A stretch of DNA of 64,000 bases, from the NCBI RefSeq assembly GCF_040436345.1, contig NC_133223.1, positions 30,305,493 to 30,369,492 on the forward strand. Reading direction: 5' to 3'. The first letter of the stretch is position 1; each line of letters begins with the position of its first letter. Both the position numbers and the translations under genes were made by a program. The stretch is from Pagrus major. Its lineage: Eukaryota; Chordata; Actinopteri; Spariformes; Sparidae. Positions 18,905 to 31,300 of the stretch are shown here, one piece after another. The notes below the pieces were generated by a model. That model worked only from the letters and a program-made list of their open reading frames with translations. It did no database searches and was not told where the DNA came from.

Positions 18905-21900
18905 CTAGAGCTCATCGTGCTCATATATATTATACTCCTTCGCGCTGATCGACCCGTCTCTGTCGTTGTCACTCTTGCGGAATATATCATCAATAATCTT
19001 CTGATAGAACGGGTCGTCGCGAGGCTTCCCACCTTTTTCATACTCCAGCTTCAGGTACTCTTTCACCTGGAAAACAAGGAGCACCTCGGAGTCAATAACA
19101 GACGTTTATTGTACATTTACAACACTCCTCTTTCATAACGACCCCCTGTTGTTGTGATGTAGGAACTACATAACACACCGGAGACAAATAAAACTGTAAA
19201 CGTTATTGATAGCAGGTCATTAATCAAGATAACGTCATGACTATAAGCCTGTTGGCAGAGTACAAACAATCTTTACATTCGGTTGTAACATAACTTAATT
19301 TATGACCTTTCTTGTATGGAGGAATTCTCTGGTCAGTTTCGAGCCATAACAATAAGCTTCCCTTGTGGTTATTAGTCATGATATTGTCCTTTATTTTGTC
19401 CTGACACTGCTGTAAAGAATTGCTGTACAGATATGCAGTTAATAAATTAATGGTAAAGTGATTTACAGCCTTCTCAACTTTCCTTTTTTACGATCAATGT
19501 ATATTTATGATGTGAGATAAAGAGGACGCAAACAATTGTGGCCTTCAAGGAAAGATCTTTAGATGTTGTTCATAAAGCCTGCGATAAGAAAAGAGCTTAA
19601 AATTTTAGATAAAGGCAATCATGAAGACCCCTGAACTCCAAGTACGAGCTGGTTTTTGCTCATTTAATTGATTATTTCTTTGGAAAATATCCAGCTTGTA
19701 AATTATATTTACCTCTTGCTTTGTAAGACTTCTGTCTTTATCAAGGTCCATCTTTCCGAAAGCCTCCATGGTGCGTGGTCCCTTGGACACCGTGTAAAGC
19801 TCCACCTCGAAGACCACCGTGGCGTTGGGCGGCACTGGATCTATTCAATCAGACAACAGGATTTTAAAAGACCACAAGGCATTATACAGCAATAATCAGG
19901 ACTCTGCCTTAATGGGTGGAGCTGAGAAGTTCTGAAGAAGGGATGGGAGTTGCATTTAAAGGGAAAAAATTATTGCGTTTATCTGGTTTCCGGTGGTCCA
20001 GTTACATTTTCAGACTTCATCAAGACAAAACACACAAAAGAAATCAGATAAGAACGTGCTGATTTATCTCCAAGAGCATGTTTCTACAAAATCTAAAGGC
20101 CAGTTCGAGGTATGATTAACGCAGCAAGAAAAGAAACATGCAACATGCAATCAAAGTTAATTAACTTCTGAGCAGGAAAGACAGAAAATAACAAGAACAT
20201 GGAAGCTCCATTGTAGTTTTCACTCAGTAAAATAGCAAAACTATTTCCTCTACAGCCAAAGAGTGAAATCAAGTGACCAATCAGAAATGCAGACTCCCAG
20301 GCTTCAGGCACCATCAGATCATACCAAAGTGCATTTATGAGCACCAACGTGAAGAGATTTGAAGGAAACAGTCATTAAAGGTTAAAGACTAATCAGCTGT
20401 TAGTTTTCTGCTCCTAACTGTGCAAGAAGGAGCAAAACGAAGCAGAGACCTTTAAACCTTTGTACATGCTTACAGTACATGCCATGTGGAGGGATGAGTA
20501 GCAAACACTGCGAGGGATGTGATGCCCTTTCAACTAAACAGCTGTAAGAGAAGACAAGACAGCATCAAAGCAGCTCCTCTACCACAGAAACAATATTACA
20601 CAGTGGGAAACAGTTTAAATATCACATATTATACTCATTGTTACTTCTTACTTTTGTTTAGGGGGTCCTCTAGAAAACATGCTTTTATGTCCATTGCTGC
20701 ACCACCTTTAAACGCTCCGTTTCAGTGTCTGTCTCTTTATTGCCTGGTATTGCTACCAAAAGTCAGGTCTAAGAAAATAACCTAGGTGATGTCACAGTGG
20801 TGCCAACAGAGTTATCTCGGCTACAAATGTATCACAGAAAGCATGCATTTATTAGCACCATATAAGTGACTGAAACACGAGTAAACCTTGTGCTGACATA
20901 CCTTTGCCTTTTTCTCCGAAGGCCAGGGCGGGAGGAACAGTTATCTTTCGTTTCTCTCCGGGACACATATCTTTCATCCCAATGTCAAGGCCCTTGATGA
21001 TTTGTCCAACGCCATGCACGAACCACTGAGGGTGGCCATCTTTGTCTGATCGACTAAAACAGAAACAGAAACAAACGACAGCCTGTCAATCAATCAGACT
21101 TCATATCAATAGGATAAGCTTAGCACATAAGCATTTTGTAAGGGACTGTACGATTGTTACGATAAGACGGAGGGAGGTGGGGTTTTGTTATTTCTATTCT
21201 CACTTTTTCTTTCGCCTCTTGAGATAACTGTGCCCTATTTACAATTTCCTCTAACAGGCCTACTTCTTAAATTACCTCTGCCAAGGAGGTCATGTTTTCA
21301 CCCGTGTCCTTTAGTTTAGTTTGTTAGTTTGTTGGTTTGTCAGCAGGATCACACAAAGACTACTGAACATATTCCACCAAACCTGGATGGAGGAAAAGTC
21401 TGGGTCTAGTATGGAGCCAGATAAACGGACGGATCCAGGGTTTTTTCTTACTTCCTTTAAAATTGCAAGATAGACCGTTTTGCAACAATTTCAATAATTT
21501 CTCAGGGAATAATTCATGTATCGTGATGAAAAAAATCACACGTATTTATGTGGCTGGTATCCATGAAGTGGAGTTATGAGCTTTTCTGAATGTCATTCTA
21601 GTTTATGACGGGTTTTAATATGTGCTTTGATACATAACAGTGTTGTCTTTGGATCAGCTGTCTGGTGGAAACAACATGCCTGCTCACACAACAGTCAGAC
21701 ATCTGCTCTTGTACAAATCAGGCTGATAGGATTCATATTTATTTGACGTTTCTTTATGAATGGTTCACAAATTTGGTGTCTGTAATGACATTTTGAAGGT
21801 CTAGAGTGACCTGTGGCGCAGGGTAGTTATGACTAGCACGCTAGTTAATAGCTACTAAGCATACACATACACATGCTGCTAGGAATAGCCTACCTAGCAT

Positions 21901-22866
21901 ATACACTATATTACAGTAGCGCGTTGCTTTTGTAACACGTTACCCCCAACACTGTTGATTTCTAATTATCGCGATTGGTTCTGAAATATCGGTCGACTCC
22001 TAATTTATAGGCTGACTATCCACCTGGTCTCAACCATAATTAACCCAACCTGTAGTCTAGTAAGATTACCATAATAATGATGATAACTGTCTAGCTTGTG
22101 AGTACCTTTTTTTTAACACAGGCCCGTTCTTCATCATACACATTGTTGGAGGGTCCCCCACCTCATGGGCCCCACATTAGCTGCACTATATGCTCCTGAG
22201 AGTGGCTGTGTTTTCACCTATTTTCAATGTTTGTCATTAATGTTTCTGTGTTTTGAGAATATTTTTTATATATATGTATACAATGATTCACCCACCCCTC
22301 CCCACCCCAGTAACTTTCTCACAGTCCCTTCACACTCCATGGATCCAGGTGAGCACAGCTGAAGTAGGCCTTAAAGCAGGATTACCTACAATTGCCAATA
22401 TTTAGTGTCCCTACCAGTAATGATAAACTTCATTGATGTCACATTGATGAAATAAGAGGTTGCACAATGCTTCAACACACATACAGAGGACTTTAGCTCA
22501 TGGCATGTAATGTGAAACCTCCTCTGATCATCACATTTCACTAGTAATACAGTAATAAAGTGTCTGCAGACGTGCATGGAGACTCAAAGTGCATCAAAGT
22601 GTCGTATAAAGAACATTTCTATAAGTTTTTCCTCATACAACCGACCTGCAGTAGAACTGAGTCCCATCTTTGGCGAGGTATCCATCGTAGTGGGCGTTCA
22701 GCAGATCTCCTCTTTTGCTCTTTGGACTGCACTCCAAGGGTTTGAACAGGACTTCAATCTTCACCTCGCCCTCCAGCTCATCTGCTGCTGCTGCCCAAAC
22801 AGACCATAAACTGATCTGTGAGGACATAAAGAGGCACAGTGTGCAGCTTACTAGCCTCCACATCAT
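18905..22866 (-). CDS. fkbp7: FKBP7, ER-luminal FK506-binding peptidyl-prolyl isomerase with two EF-hands
   Basis: Exons in transcript order are 22866-22646, 21053-20902, 19840-19713 and 19066-18905. All have GT-AG borders and joined phases, giving 220 aa (human is about 222). The N-terminus carries a signal peptide (RLVSCTLCLFMSSQISLW). The isomerase domain spans about 44-142, with GDLLNAHYDGYLAKDG and GLDIGMKDMCPGEKRK matching FKBP7 better than FKBP14. Canonical EF-hand loops are at 156-167 (DLDKDRSLTKQE) and 200-211 (DNDRDGSISAKE). The HDEL terminus predicts retention in the ER, where the protein helps folding. N130-A-T is a potential glycosylation site. I chose the ATG pair at 22861-22866 because no upstream ATG lies in frame. 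A poly(A) signal (plus-strand TTTATT at 18831-18836) lies 69 bp past the stop. An inverted CCAAT box (ATTGG, 23055-23060) lies upstream. Confidence 0.96.
21262..21600. repeat. degenerate fish interspersed repeat in fkbp7 intron 1
   Basis: The segment runs from CTCTGCCAAGGAGGTCATG through TTGTCAGCAGGATCACA and a GGATCCAGGG block to TCTCAGGGAATAATTCATG. From memory this order of words is that of a high-copy interspersed repeat in fish genomes. I cannot assign a family name. It carries no open coding frame. Confidence 0.6.
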
Positions 22867-25080
22867 GCCGCTGTGCAGTCGTGGCAACTTTTGGACGCAC
22901 AGGAGGACGTGGAGAGGAGCTGCTGCTGACTCGCAGGGAGTTTCCTGCCCTGAGCTGTGACTGTCAGGTATTTCTACTTCCTGATGCGTAAAAGACCCAC
23001 TTCCTTCACTTTAACTGGACCGAGCCATGGCTCCAGTCCTCACCCAGCTACCGCTCATTGGACTGGAGAGGCTTGCTGGAGGCGGGACGCAGCCTGGGCG
23101 CAAACTCCGCCTGTCAGACTAAACTGAGGGCTAATAATAAAAATGTAGAATATTATTCCCAGCCAGTGGTGTTACTGTTTGTTTTTTATCTGATGGATTA
23201 CCAGATTATAAACAGGTAATAACATGTACTTTATGCTACTAAAAACTGTTGTACTTCATGTAATTTTGCTACATACCTCCACAACTTTTTGTTTTTTTCC
23301 TCCAACACTGGGCCGTGTGAAGTTTAGAAACAGAGGCTTTAAAAGTGTAGTGGCCATTTGTCCAAAATCTCAATCAAACCTTAAATCAAACTTCAAAATG
23401 TAAATCAAAGAGCCACTGCTGCACAACAGGCTTGTAAGATCAATGTCTATTCAAAGTTCATTTGGTTTTCATGGTTTAATTTTCCTAAAAGCAAACAAGC
23501 AAACAAATAAACAAAGGAATCCTGCACGCCTCTCCGGCTCTGGTAAAAAACAAGGTGCATCACGGTCCTACACCTGTCCTACCATATTCTTTTAAATCAC
23601 TTCTTAAAACCCACTTTTATAAACTGATTTTTCATCTTTCCATCTTTTTTTCCCTTTTACTGCTCCTTTTAATTCCTCCCCTGTGATGTCTTTTTTTCTC
23701 ACCGTCCTTGACTGCTTTCATTTATTATCTTTAATCTATTCATTGTCCTTAATTCTTGTTCTTAATTCCTGTGATGTGATGTCGTCTTCTAATCGTCTTT
23801 CATTCATTTTATTATTTTATTTATTTCTATTTTTTCATTTCCTTTTGTGGTCTTTTTTTCTCTCTTTCTTTTTCTGTGATTTTGCCTGTTTTATCGCTTG
23901 TATTCCTTTTACTTGTAGTTTAATCATATTGTCTTTTTGTTTTCTTACATTTTCTGTTCTGCCTTCTTGTTCTAACTCACCTTAGACTCGGCTTTCTTGT
24001 GTTAGGCTCGACTGTTGGGTGTTTATTCTGTAATATTGTCTTCCTGAGTTTTCTGCCTTTGCTTGTTATTTATTGTCATTATCATTATTATTACAATTAT
24101 TATTATATAACCTTGAGTGCCCACAGCATTACCCAAATTCCCAAACAATACAAAAACAAAACAGAATACTAACTAGACAAAACTAAACATGCTAAACAAG
24201 GAAATAATTAAAAAGAAAATGTTATTAAACTCTAATCTACATAAAGCAAACATCTAGAATAATCATGCAAAAAATTAAAGTTATCTTTAGCAAAAATAAT
24301 AACAAGGAAGGAAATATTAAAAAACCAACATGTTTCGAACACGAGGTCTTCGTCAGGGCTCCAAAAAATCGCTGGGTCGGGAAACAAAGATGTTTCCTGA
24401 CCTAGAAATGAGGATACATAAGGACCGGGCATTGTAATCAGATAGATATGTCTGGGCGGGGGGTGTTGGATGGTACAGAGTCTCCTTTCATATAAGCAGC
24501 GTGGGTAGTAACTTTCCAGTCTTTCCCAGTTCCATTGAATGAAATGTGACCAAACTTGTAGTTTGTGTTACTGATTCTAGTTTGGCCACTGCTTGAGGCC
24601 AATTTCCTGGAACTAACTTTTAACACGTCAAAGGAAGCGTTACCAAATGCAAATTCAAGATACAGGACAAACCAAGAAGTCCAGGCCTGTGTTCAAATGC
24701 TTAAGTGTTTTAATGTGCTTAAGTGCTGATGTGCTTTGTTTGTGCATATACTGTATGTTATGTGATAAATTCTCCTCATACGTGTGTTATGTTTTCATAT
24801 GCCATCAACCTGCCAGGGACAGTTGTCACGGTCTGGAGTAGTGGTTGTCTTATTTTACTTGTTTGTGCATATGTTTTGTGTTTTATGTTTTTTTAATACC
24901 ATCAACCTGCCGGGGACTGCAGTTGAAAATTAGCCTGTGTAATGTAAAAATACATATTAACACAAATGGCTCTTACAAGCCTGTATGACTAAATCTGGCA
25001 CATTAACATGACAGACTGTGGTGCTCATGTTAATTAATGTGCATTGTCCCTTTTTTTAAACTAAACAAACTACAGAGCCT
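22867..25080. other. intergenic sequence between fkbp7 and gls
   Basis: The first 250 bp is the fkbp7 promoter area, with an inverted CCAAT box and GC-rich sequence. From about 23580 to 24060 lies a strongly T-rich block that gives a spurious hydrophobic frame. The repeat copy at 24301-24686 is described separately. No other gene was seen. Confidence 0.55.
24301..24686 (-). repeat. interspersed repeat, copy 1
   Basis: This segment is nearly identical to 27390-27779, about 95% by eye, in the same orientation. Its minus strand carries an open fragment ([20 protein letters not shown]... [17 protein letters not shown]) that could be the remnant of a mobile-element protein. The start contains TTTCGAACACGAGGTCTTCG, a word like those near the ends of some fish retroelements. 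The family is not assigned. Confidence 0.85.
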
Positions 25081-25099
25081 CACTCTCTCAAACAGGAAA

Positions 25100-25346
25100 T
25101 GACTGGCACAACGACTGTCCAATAGAACGTCACGAACGCTCTTTGGGGGCGGGTTAATCTCTCGTCCGCCAATAGGAGCGGCGGGGGCGTGACCGCGCCT
25201 CTATTTATGTCTGGACGGCAGCGGGACTGAGTCATCGCCTCTCAGACAGTCAACGTGTTCAGAGACAGACAGAAAACAACCCCGCCGCTTCTCCCGGATC
25301 TATTTTGGAAACAAGAATTTCTCTCTAATTGCCCGACAGGATTGAG
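25100..25346 (+). promoter_or_regulatory. gls promoter and 5' UTR
   Basis: CCAAT boxes lie at 25119-25123 and 25169-25173. GC boxes lie at 25145-25153 (GGGGGCGGG) and about 25184 (GGGGGCGTG). A TATTTATG element is near 25203 and an AP-1 site, TGAGTCA, is at 25228-25234. All precede the ATG at 25347. The 5' leader shows no GCA triplet tract of the kind known in the human GLS leader. Confidence 0.65.
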
Positions 25347-28300
25347 ATGTTACATTTTAGGTTCTCCACAGTGCTTAAGGAGTTGTTCGCAGCCAGCCTC
25401 AAGCGTCCCTTGTCCGGCTCTAGACAGAAGACCTGGTTACCGACCCGCCGCTGCTGCTTCGGCGCCTCCTCCGCTGCCTCCCGAGCCGCTCCGCTGAAGG
25501 TCTTCCATGCCGCGTCGCACCGCCCGGCGCTGCGCACCGCGCCCTGCGCCGCCCCGCGCCGCTCCTACTGCGCGAAAACTGAGGGAGCCGTGGAGCTGGA
25601 CGAGCAGCTGAAGAAAGACGGCGTGAGCAGTGAAGAAGCCGGCGACAAGTAGGTGTAAAAGTCCTTAAATTTGACGGGATGAGCGGGCCGGTCGGGGTGA
25701 TGCGCGGCGGGCCGGTCGGGGTGATGCGCGGCGGGCTGGTTGTGACGCATACAGGCGCGAGCGGATGTTCGCCAACCGTCACAAACTAGCTAGCATAACT
25801 AGCTAGCTCTCTCAACATCTACGATACACATTAATATCTTATATAATCCCACCCAAAACACTCAGCTCACCACTTATTATATATAAAAATATAAATGTAG
25901 CCAGCTAATGTCCGCTGTACCGGCCTGGTACCGGCAGCAGCCATCGCACCATGTGTGGCTGCTTCGTACATACCGGCAGCCACAGCAGCCTCCGGTGGCT
26001 TCGTGCCAAGAGGCTTTTATAAATACGCCTCCTTCAAATACCAGCGCGACAACGTAACCCAGAGCTAATCGGGATTTTAAATTGGCCGCTACCGGTTTGA
26101 ATTAAACGTCAATGTCGGCTGTCTCTTCCTGCGGGGATGACACGCAGCGTGGTGCGGCGGTCTGTGAAAGTGAAACAGCAGTGGCCCCGTTAAGAGGATT
26201 AAAACATCCACAATCAAGTTTGTAATCGGTTAATAACACACAACACGTGAGAGACGTGGATCTAAAATGGAAGTCAATCTATGGCCTCTATAATGTCAAA
26301 TACATGAAGGATCTGAATGTGTTTCTTACGCGTACTTTTTGGTGTTTAATAATGATTAGTGGCTGGCTGGAGATGAGCCTGTGTGAACTGGTTTGTGTGG
26401 TTTCCAGTAGTTTCCACTGTGCCCTCCCACTCCAGTCAAGTGCCTGCGTGTGCTACAGAGCTGCTTCAGACTACTGACAGTATCAGTTAGTAGTAGCCAG
26501 TGTGCATGTAGTTTTCCTATTAAATTGCATGCAAAACATCTGTGCATATTCGTTTCATAGTCTTTAAAAGCACGTCCACCTTTGTGTGGTGCTGCAGACA
26601 TGAAACCTAAGTCATTTTAGGCTATTTGTACTATTTGTGCTTCACTATTTATCTGTAATTTTAGTCACATATGCATTTAGAAATACAAGAAAACACATAA
26701 GTACAAAGTTGGAGATGGACAAATTGAGCTCAAAGCAGCTTATAAGTAAAATACAATGTTAAATGTTGTTAGTAGCACCTTTTTGAGAATGTATGTTTTA
26801 CAAAACACAACAGATTGGAAATGATAGTCAGCCTCAATGAGAATAAGAAGTTTTCCCTCTGATTTGTGTTGGTATGAGACATTATTTTAAAGCATGTTTG
26901 TAGCACAAAGCAGAGGTCTGATTTTTAAAGTCAGGTGTACAAATAAAAAAGTAAAATCTACGTCATAATGATATTTTTTCCATTGTACATTACATTGACA
27001 AAGCTCTTTATTCAGATATATAGCAGAGCTTTTCATCCAGTTTTTGTTCAAATTGCCCTTTTGTTCGGTATTACGTTGCGCATGAAATAGAGAAATTAGA
27101 GAATAATTATCTCATTTTCCATCGTTGGGTATAAATGATCCAGATCCCTAATTTCACTTTTCAGTTATCCCTTACAGCTGCAGCTGGCTGTCAACACAGT
27201 AACAGCCCGCGTGTTTTTCTTTTGAAGCTCGACAGCTTGTATGAGTGTTGCCAAAATGACTGACATGTGAGGGGAAAGAGATGATGGCTCGCTCTATGTA
27301 ATAGAGTGTTGATAAAAATCGTAAAACTGGAAAGAGTAAGCTATAAACCAGATGCAGTCAAAGCACTCTAAATATAAGAAACTGTGTCAAACAAGGAAGG
27401 AAATATTTTTTAAAAAAAAACATGTTTCAAACACTAGGTCTTCATCAGGCCTCCAGAAAATCGCTGGGTCGAGAAACTAGGATGTTTCCTGACCTAGAAA
27501 TGAGGATACATAAGGACCGGGCGTTGTAATCAGATAGATATGTCTGAGCAGGGGGTGTTGGATGGTCCAGAGTCTCCTTTCATATAAGCAGCGTGGGTAG
27601 TAACTTTCCAGTCTTTCCCAGTTCCACTGAATGAAATGTGACCAAACTTGTAGTTTTTGTTACTGATTCTAGTTTGGCCACTGTTTGAGGCCAATTTCCT
27701 GGAACTAACTTTTAACACGTCAAAGGAAGCGTTACCAAATGCAAATTCAAGATACTGGACAATCCATGAAGTCCAGGCCATTGTTAGTTTTGTGGGAGCT
27801 GAGCCCATTCAAAGTAAGCACTGAAATACAAGGCAAACACACCAAAACACCGAAAAAGTTCAGTCACAGTAACCCCCAGTGTCAGGTAGTAAAACTTTTG
27901 CAGTGAAAAATGGCCTTGAGCAGGAATGTTGTTTTTGTGTGGCCATGACTAGTCACTGATGGCATGTCATAGAGCCCCTGAATAATTACAGCAAACTTCT
28001 TTACGGGGAGCTTGTGGTATGTTGAAAACAGCAAAAGTTATTTGGCTTGAGGGATAAACTAGGCTGAAGTGGAGCGCTGCATGTGTGTGTGCGCATGTGT
28101 TCAGATGCTCAGGACAACACTGTCCTTGGAAACTTCATGTTCTCAGTAGCTGGAATCAGTGGTGTGATTCATATTTTATGGGTCAGCAGCACAAAAAGAG
28201 GCGTTGATGCACGTGATGTGGATGTCATTCTGACCTCATTAATGGTGATGACTCACAAGATAAACCACAGCTGTAAGTGTAGTTTATGACTCCCATCATA

Positions 28301-31300
28301 CCATTCTGTGGATTGAGAAACAATCAGTCCCATCTCTACTCTGACTCCTTTACTGATCAAGCAGAACTATTTATTTATTTTTTTAACACAGAGGAGCACA
28401 GTGGAGCTGTTACCTGGTATAGCTGACAGGAAGATACAGATCGCTATTATCATATGAAGGCCTCACAAACATGTTGTAAAGTAAGACGGTTCCTGGCTCA
28501 CAGCCATCCACCCCGAACACTTTATGGAATCAGTTACAGCATTAGTGGGTGGATGTGGATAGGATTAAGATATTAAGAACTGATAAATGGCTGTAGTGAT
28601 ACACATGCCAAAAACAGAAAGACACTGTAGTGAGTCTGGTGTTAAGTCACTATTGTGACCTTGCTAAGGATACTTCCACACTCTCAGCCAGACCAGATCA
28701 TTTAATCTCACAGCCAGCTTTGTGCAGCCTCCAGTCTGCAACTTGAGTCCAGGCTGTCTCCCTTTTTACATCTTGTAATCTTTCTATTTTCTTGGGCGTC
28801 CAAAACACCCACGGTTTATACTATATTTATGCTCCTGTGCTTTCTGTTGAAAAGCCAGCTAAGAGAATGTTGCAAGTTTTTATGTGTCTTTGTCTTTAAT
28901 TTTTCAGTTTTTATCCTCTAACAATGCTGTGCTGATGGTCGGGTTAGGTTTAGGCACAAAAAACACTTGTTTTGGAAAACATCATGTTTCAGGTCGTCAG
29001 GTCAGGTTATCAGGTTTTGGTCGCCACAGACACGGCTGGAGATGTTCTGACTCTTCCTCAAAAATATCAGGTTTTTGTTGCTACAAACACAGCTGGACAA
29101 TATCCAGTTTTTTGCCTATAACTTCACCTCCCGACATGAAAGTCAGCTATTGAGATGTAATGTGAATGTTGTAGAAATGTTAATCTGGTACGTAGCCTAT
29201 GACATGTACGACTTTGATGTTTGAGTGGTTTGCAGGAACGTTAACTGCCAACATTTTATGACAACTAGGCTGTGTAATCCCACAGAGCTGTAACTCCTCC
29301 AGAGCAAAAATAGATATAAAGACCACCGCTCCGTCTTAACCTCGTATCCAGGAAACTCTCGAAGTGTTGTGCTTACACCAATGAGCAGTCATCCAGCGAC
29401 AAATTGACCATCAGCCATCTGCCCGTGAAGACGAAGAGGATTTTTAAATGAGCGAATGTTGAGAAACAAGGTGTTTTCGGGCTGCATTCACACCAGATCT
29501 GTTTGTACAGTTTAAACGGACATATGGCACATGTTAATTCATCCATCTGCCCCATCATGTTGCAGTTAAATGACTGTCAGTATTTATGACAGATGAAGTT
29601 TGGTTGCAGTTGCAGAGAAAAGGGACTAGAGCTAAAAGGCAACAGTGAGTCAGTGTCTTTGTTTGGTGCTACTTCCCTGTGCTTTGTTGTGATGTACTAG
29701 AGGTAAAAGTCGTTGCACGCTACAGTTCTTTAGTACAAAGCCTCATTTTGTCCCACTCACACTTCCTGTATGCACCTAAGATTAAAAGCCCTTTAGTGAA
29801 TCACTGGACAAAAACCCTTAATTTCTTAACGTGGTTATTATGAACGGTTATTGTGAAAAAACTGACTTGCAAGGTTCCCATACGCACTTGAAATGTAGCT
29901 ACTGCCATCTTTTCTCATCTTGCATTAAACTGAAGTCTTGTTATTATCATTTTAATTATATTAAACCAAGTAAGTCAAGTTGTGACAGACAAAACTATTA
30001 TATTTGCCTATCCGTACAAATATAACCTGAGATATAATCACGATATCTATCAAAATTTGAGAGAAAAATGCTAGCAATGAAATCTATCGTTAACTACCTT
30101 ACCATAACTGTAAAAATGTGTGCAAAAAGAACAATTACTATCAACTACTCAATTACTAGTGCTAGTGCAGTCAAGGCTGAGATATCCTGACTTTTAGCCC
30201 GAAATATGAGTCTAAAAAAATACTTGATTCATACATTTCCCATAATGCAACTAACAGTAGATTTTTATTCAGACCTTCCAAGGCCTGCTACTGTAAATAC
30301 AATGTAAATGGACTGTAAATTACGAGCCTTAGCGACCAGTCAAAGCACCTTTATAACACAAGTCTGCTTCAACACATTCATACAGTGGTGGCAGAGGCTA
30401 CCATGCAAGGTGCCACCTGAGATAACACTGTGAGCTCATCACCCAGGCTTCTCCAGCGCCACAGATGTGATTAAACAAATGTTTCCACAGGCTGAGAATG
30501 ACGTCTCATGAGGTTTCACAGGTAGATTAAAAAGGTTTTGTCTGAATTAAGATGGATGCTTTTCTAAAAATACCAACCAATTCATCTTTTCTTAATTCCC
30601 CTTACTCATGTCACAGCTCAATACACAGGGCTATCCACAAGGATATAGAGTAGATACTTATGGACAGCTCCGCATACACACACCTGCGCACTAGTTTGCT
30701 GTTTGTCTTGGGACTGGAAGGTGCACCTGTTGACTGCTGTTGTATAGAAGGACAGATGTCTGGTCAATAGCACTCCCTCTGAATTAGGCACGCCTGACAG
30801 ACAGCATTTTAGTCGTTCGTGTTTTGTTTGCACATGTTCAGGCGCAGTTACCGTGGCTGTGCGTGGAGTGTTTGCTCTGGAGAGCAGACGATGTGCCAAA
30901 AGGAGAAGAGATGAAGGCAGGGAGGAGGTGCAGAGGGAATCCTGGAATTTCAACTGTTGATGTGGCTGGTGCTGTCTCAATGTTGCATCAGCAGCATCTA
31001 ATCTGTGCAGTCGGAGGTGTCAGTTCAAAGGGGAAGAGTTTGTTTTTTTATGCAGAATTCAAGGTGAATCTGAAGCAAAGTTACTGCTAGTTGCTGGCTT
31101 TATTTGCTGGACGTCTTGACAGAATGACAGAATGACAATGTGAAAATCTGGCTTTTCTTGAATACCACATTTTGAATACTGATTCTGTACTGAGTTGACT
31201 CCACTGCTGCATCGCTGCTGTGTCATAACCAGCGTGTGAACAGGCAGCACTGTTGGCTTTATTAATCCAAGAGCCATAGAGGGCTGGGCAGGGCTAAGGA

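Noticed and set aside
23640..24000. Hydrophobic 100-codon frame (23683-23985) as a membrane protein
   Set aside because: It is a by-product of a T-rich low-complexity block, which yields Phe/Leu/Ser runs.
25230..25346. Trinucleotide (GCA) repeat in the gls leader as in human GLS
   Set aside because: I looked for it in the 5' leader and saw no such tract.
25420..25782. 120-codon minus-strand frame over gls exon 1
   Set aside because: It arises from GC-rich composition opposite the real exon and has no family similarity.
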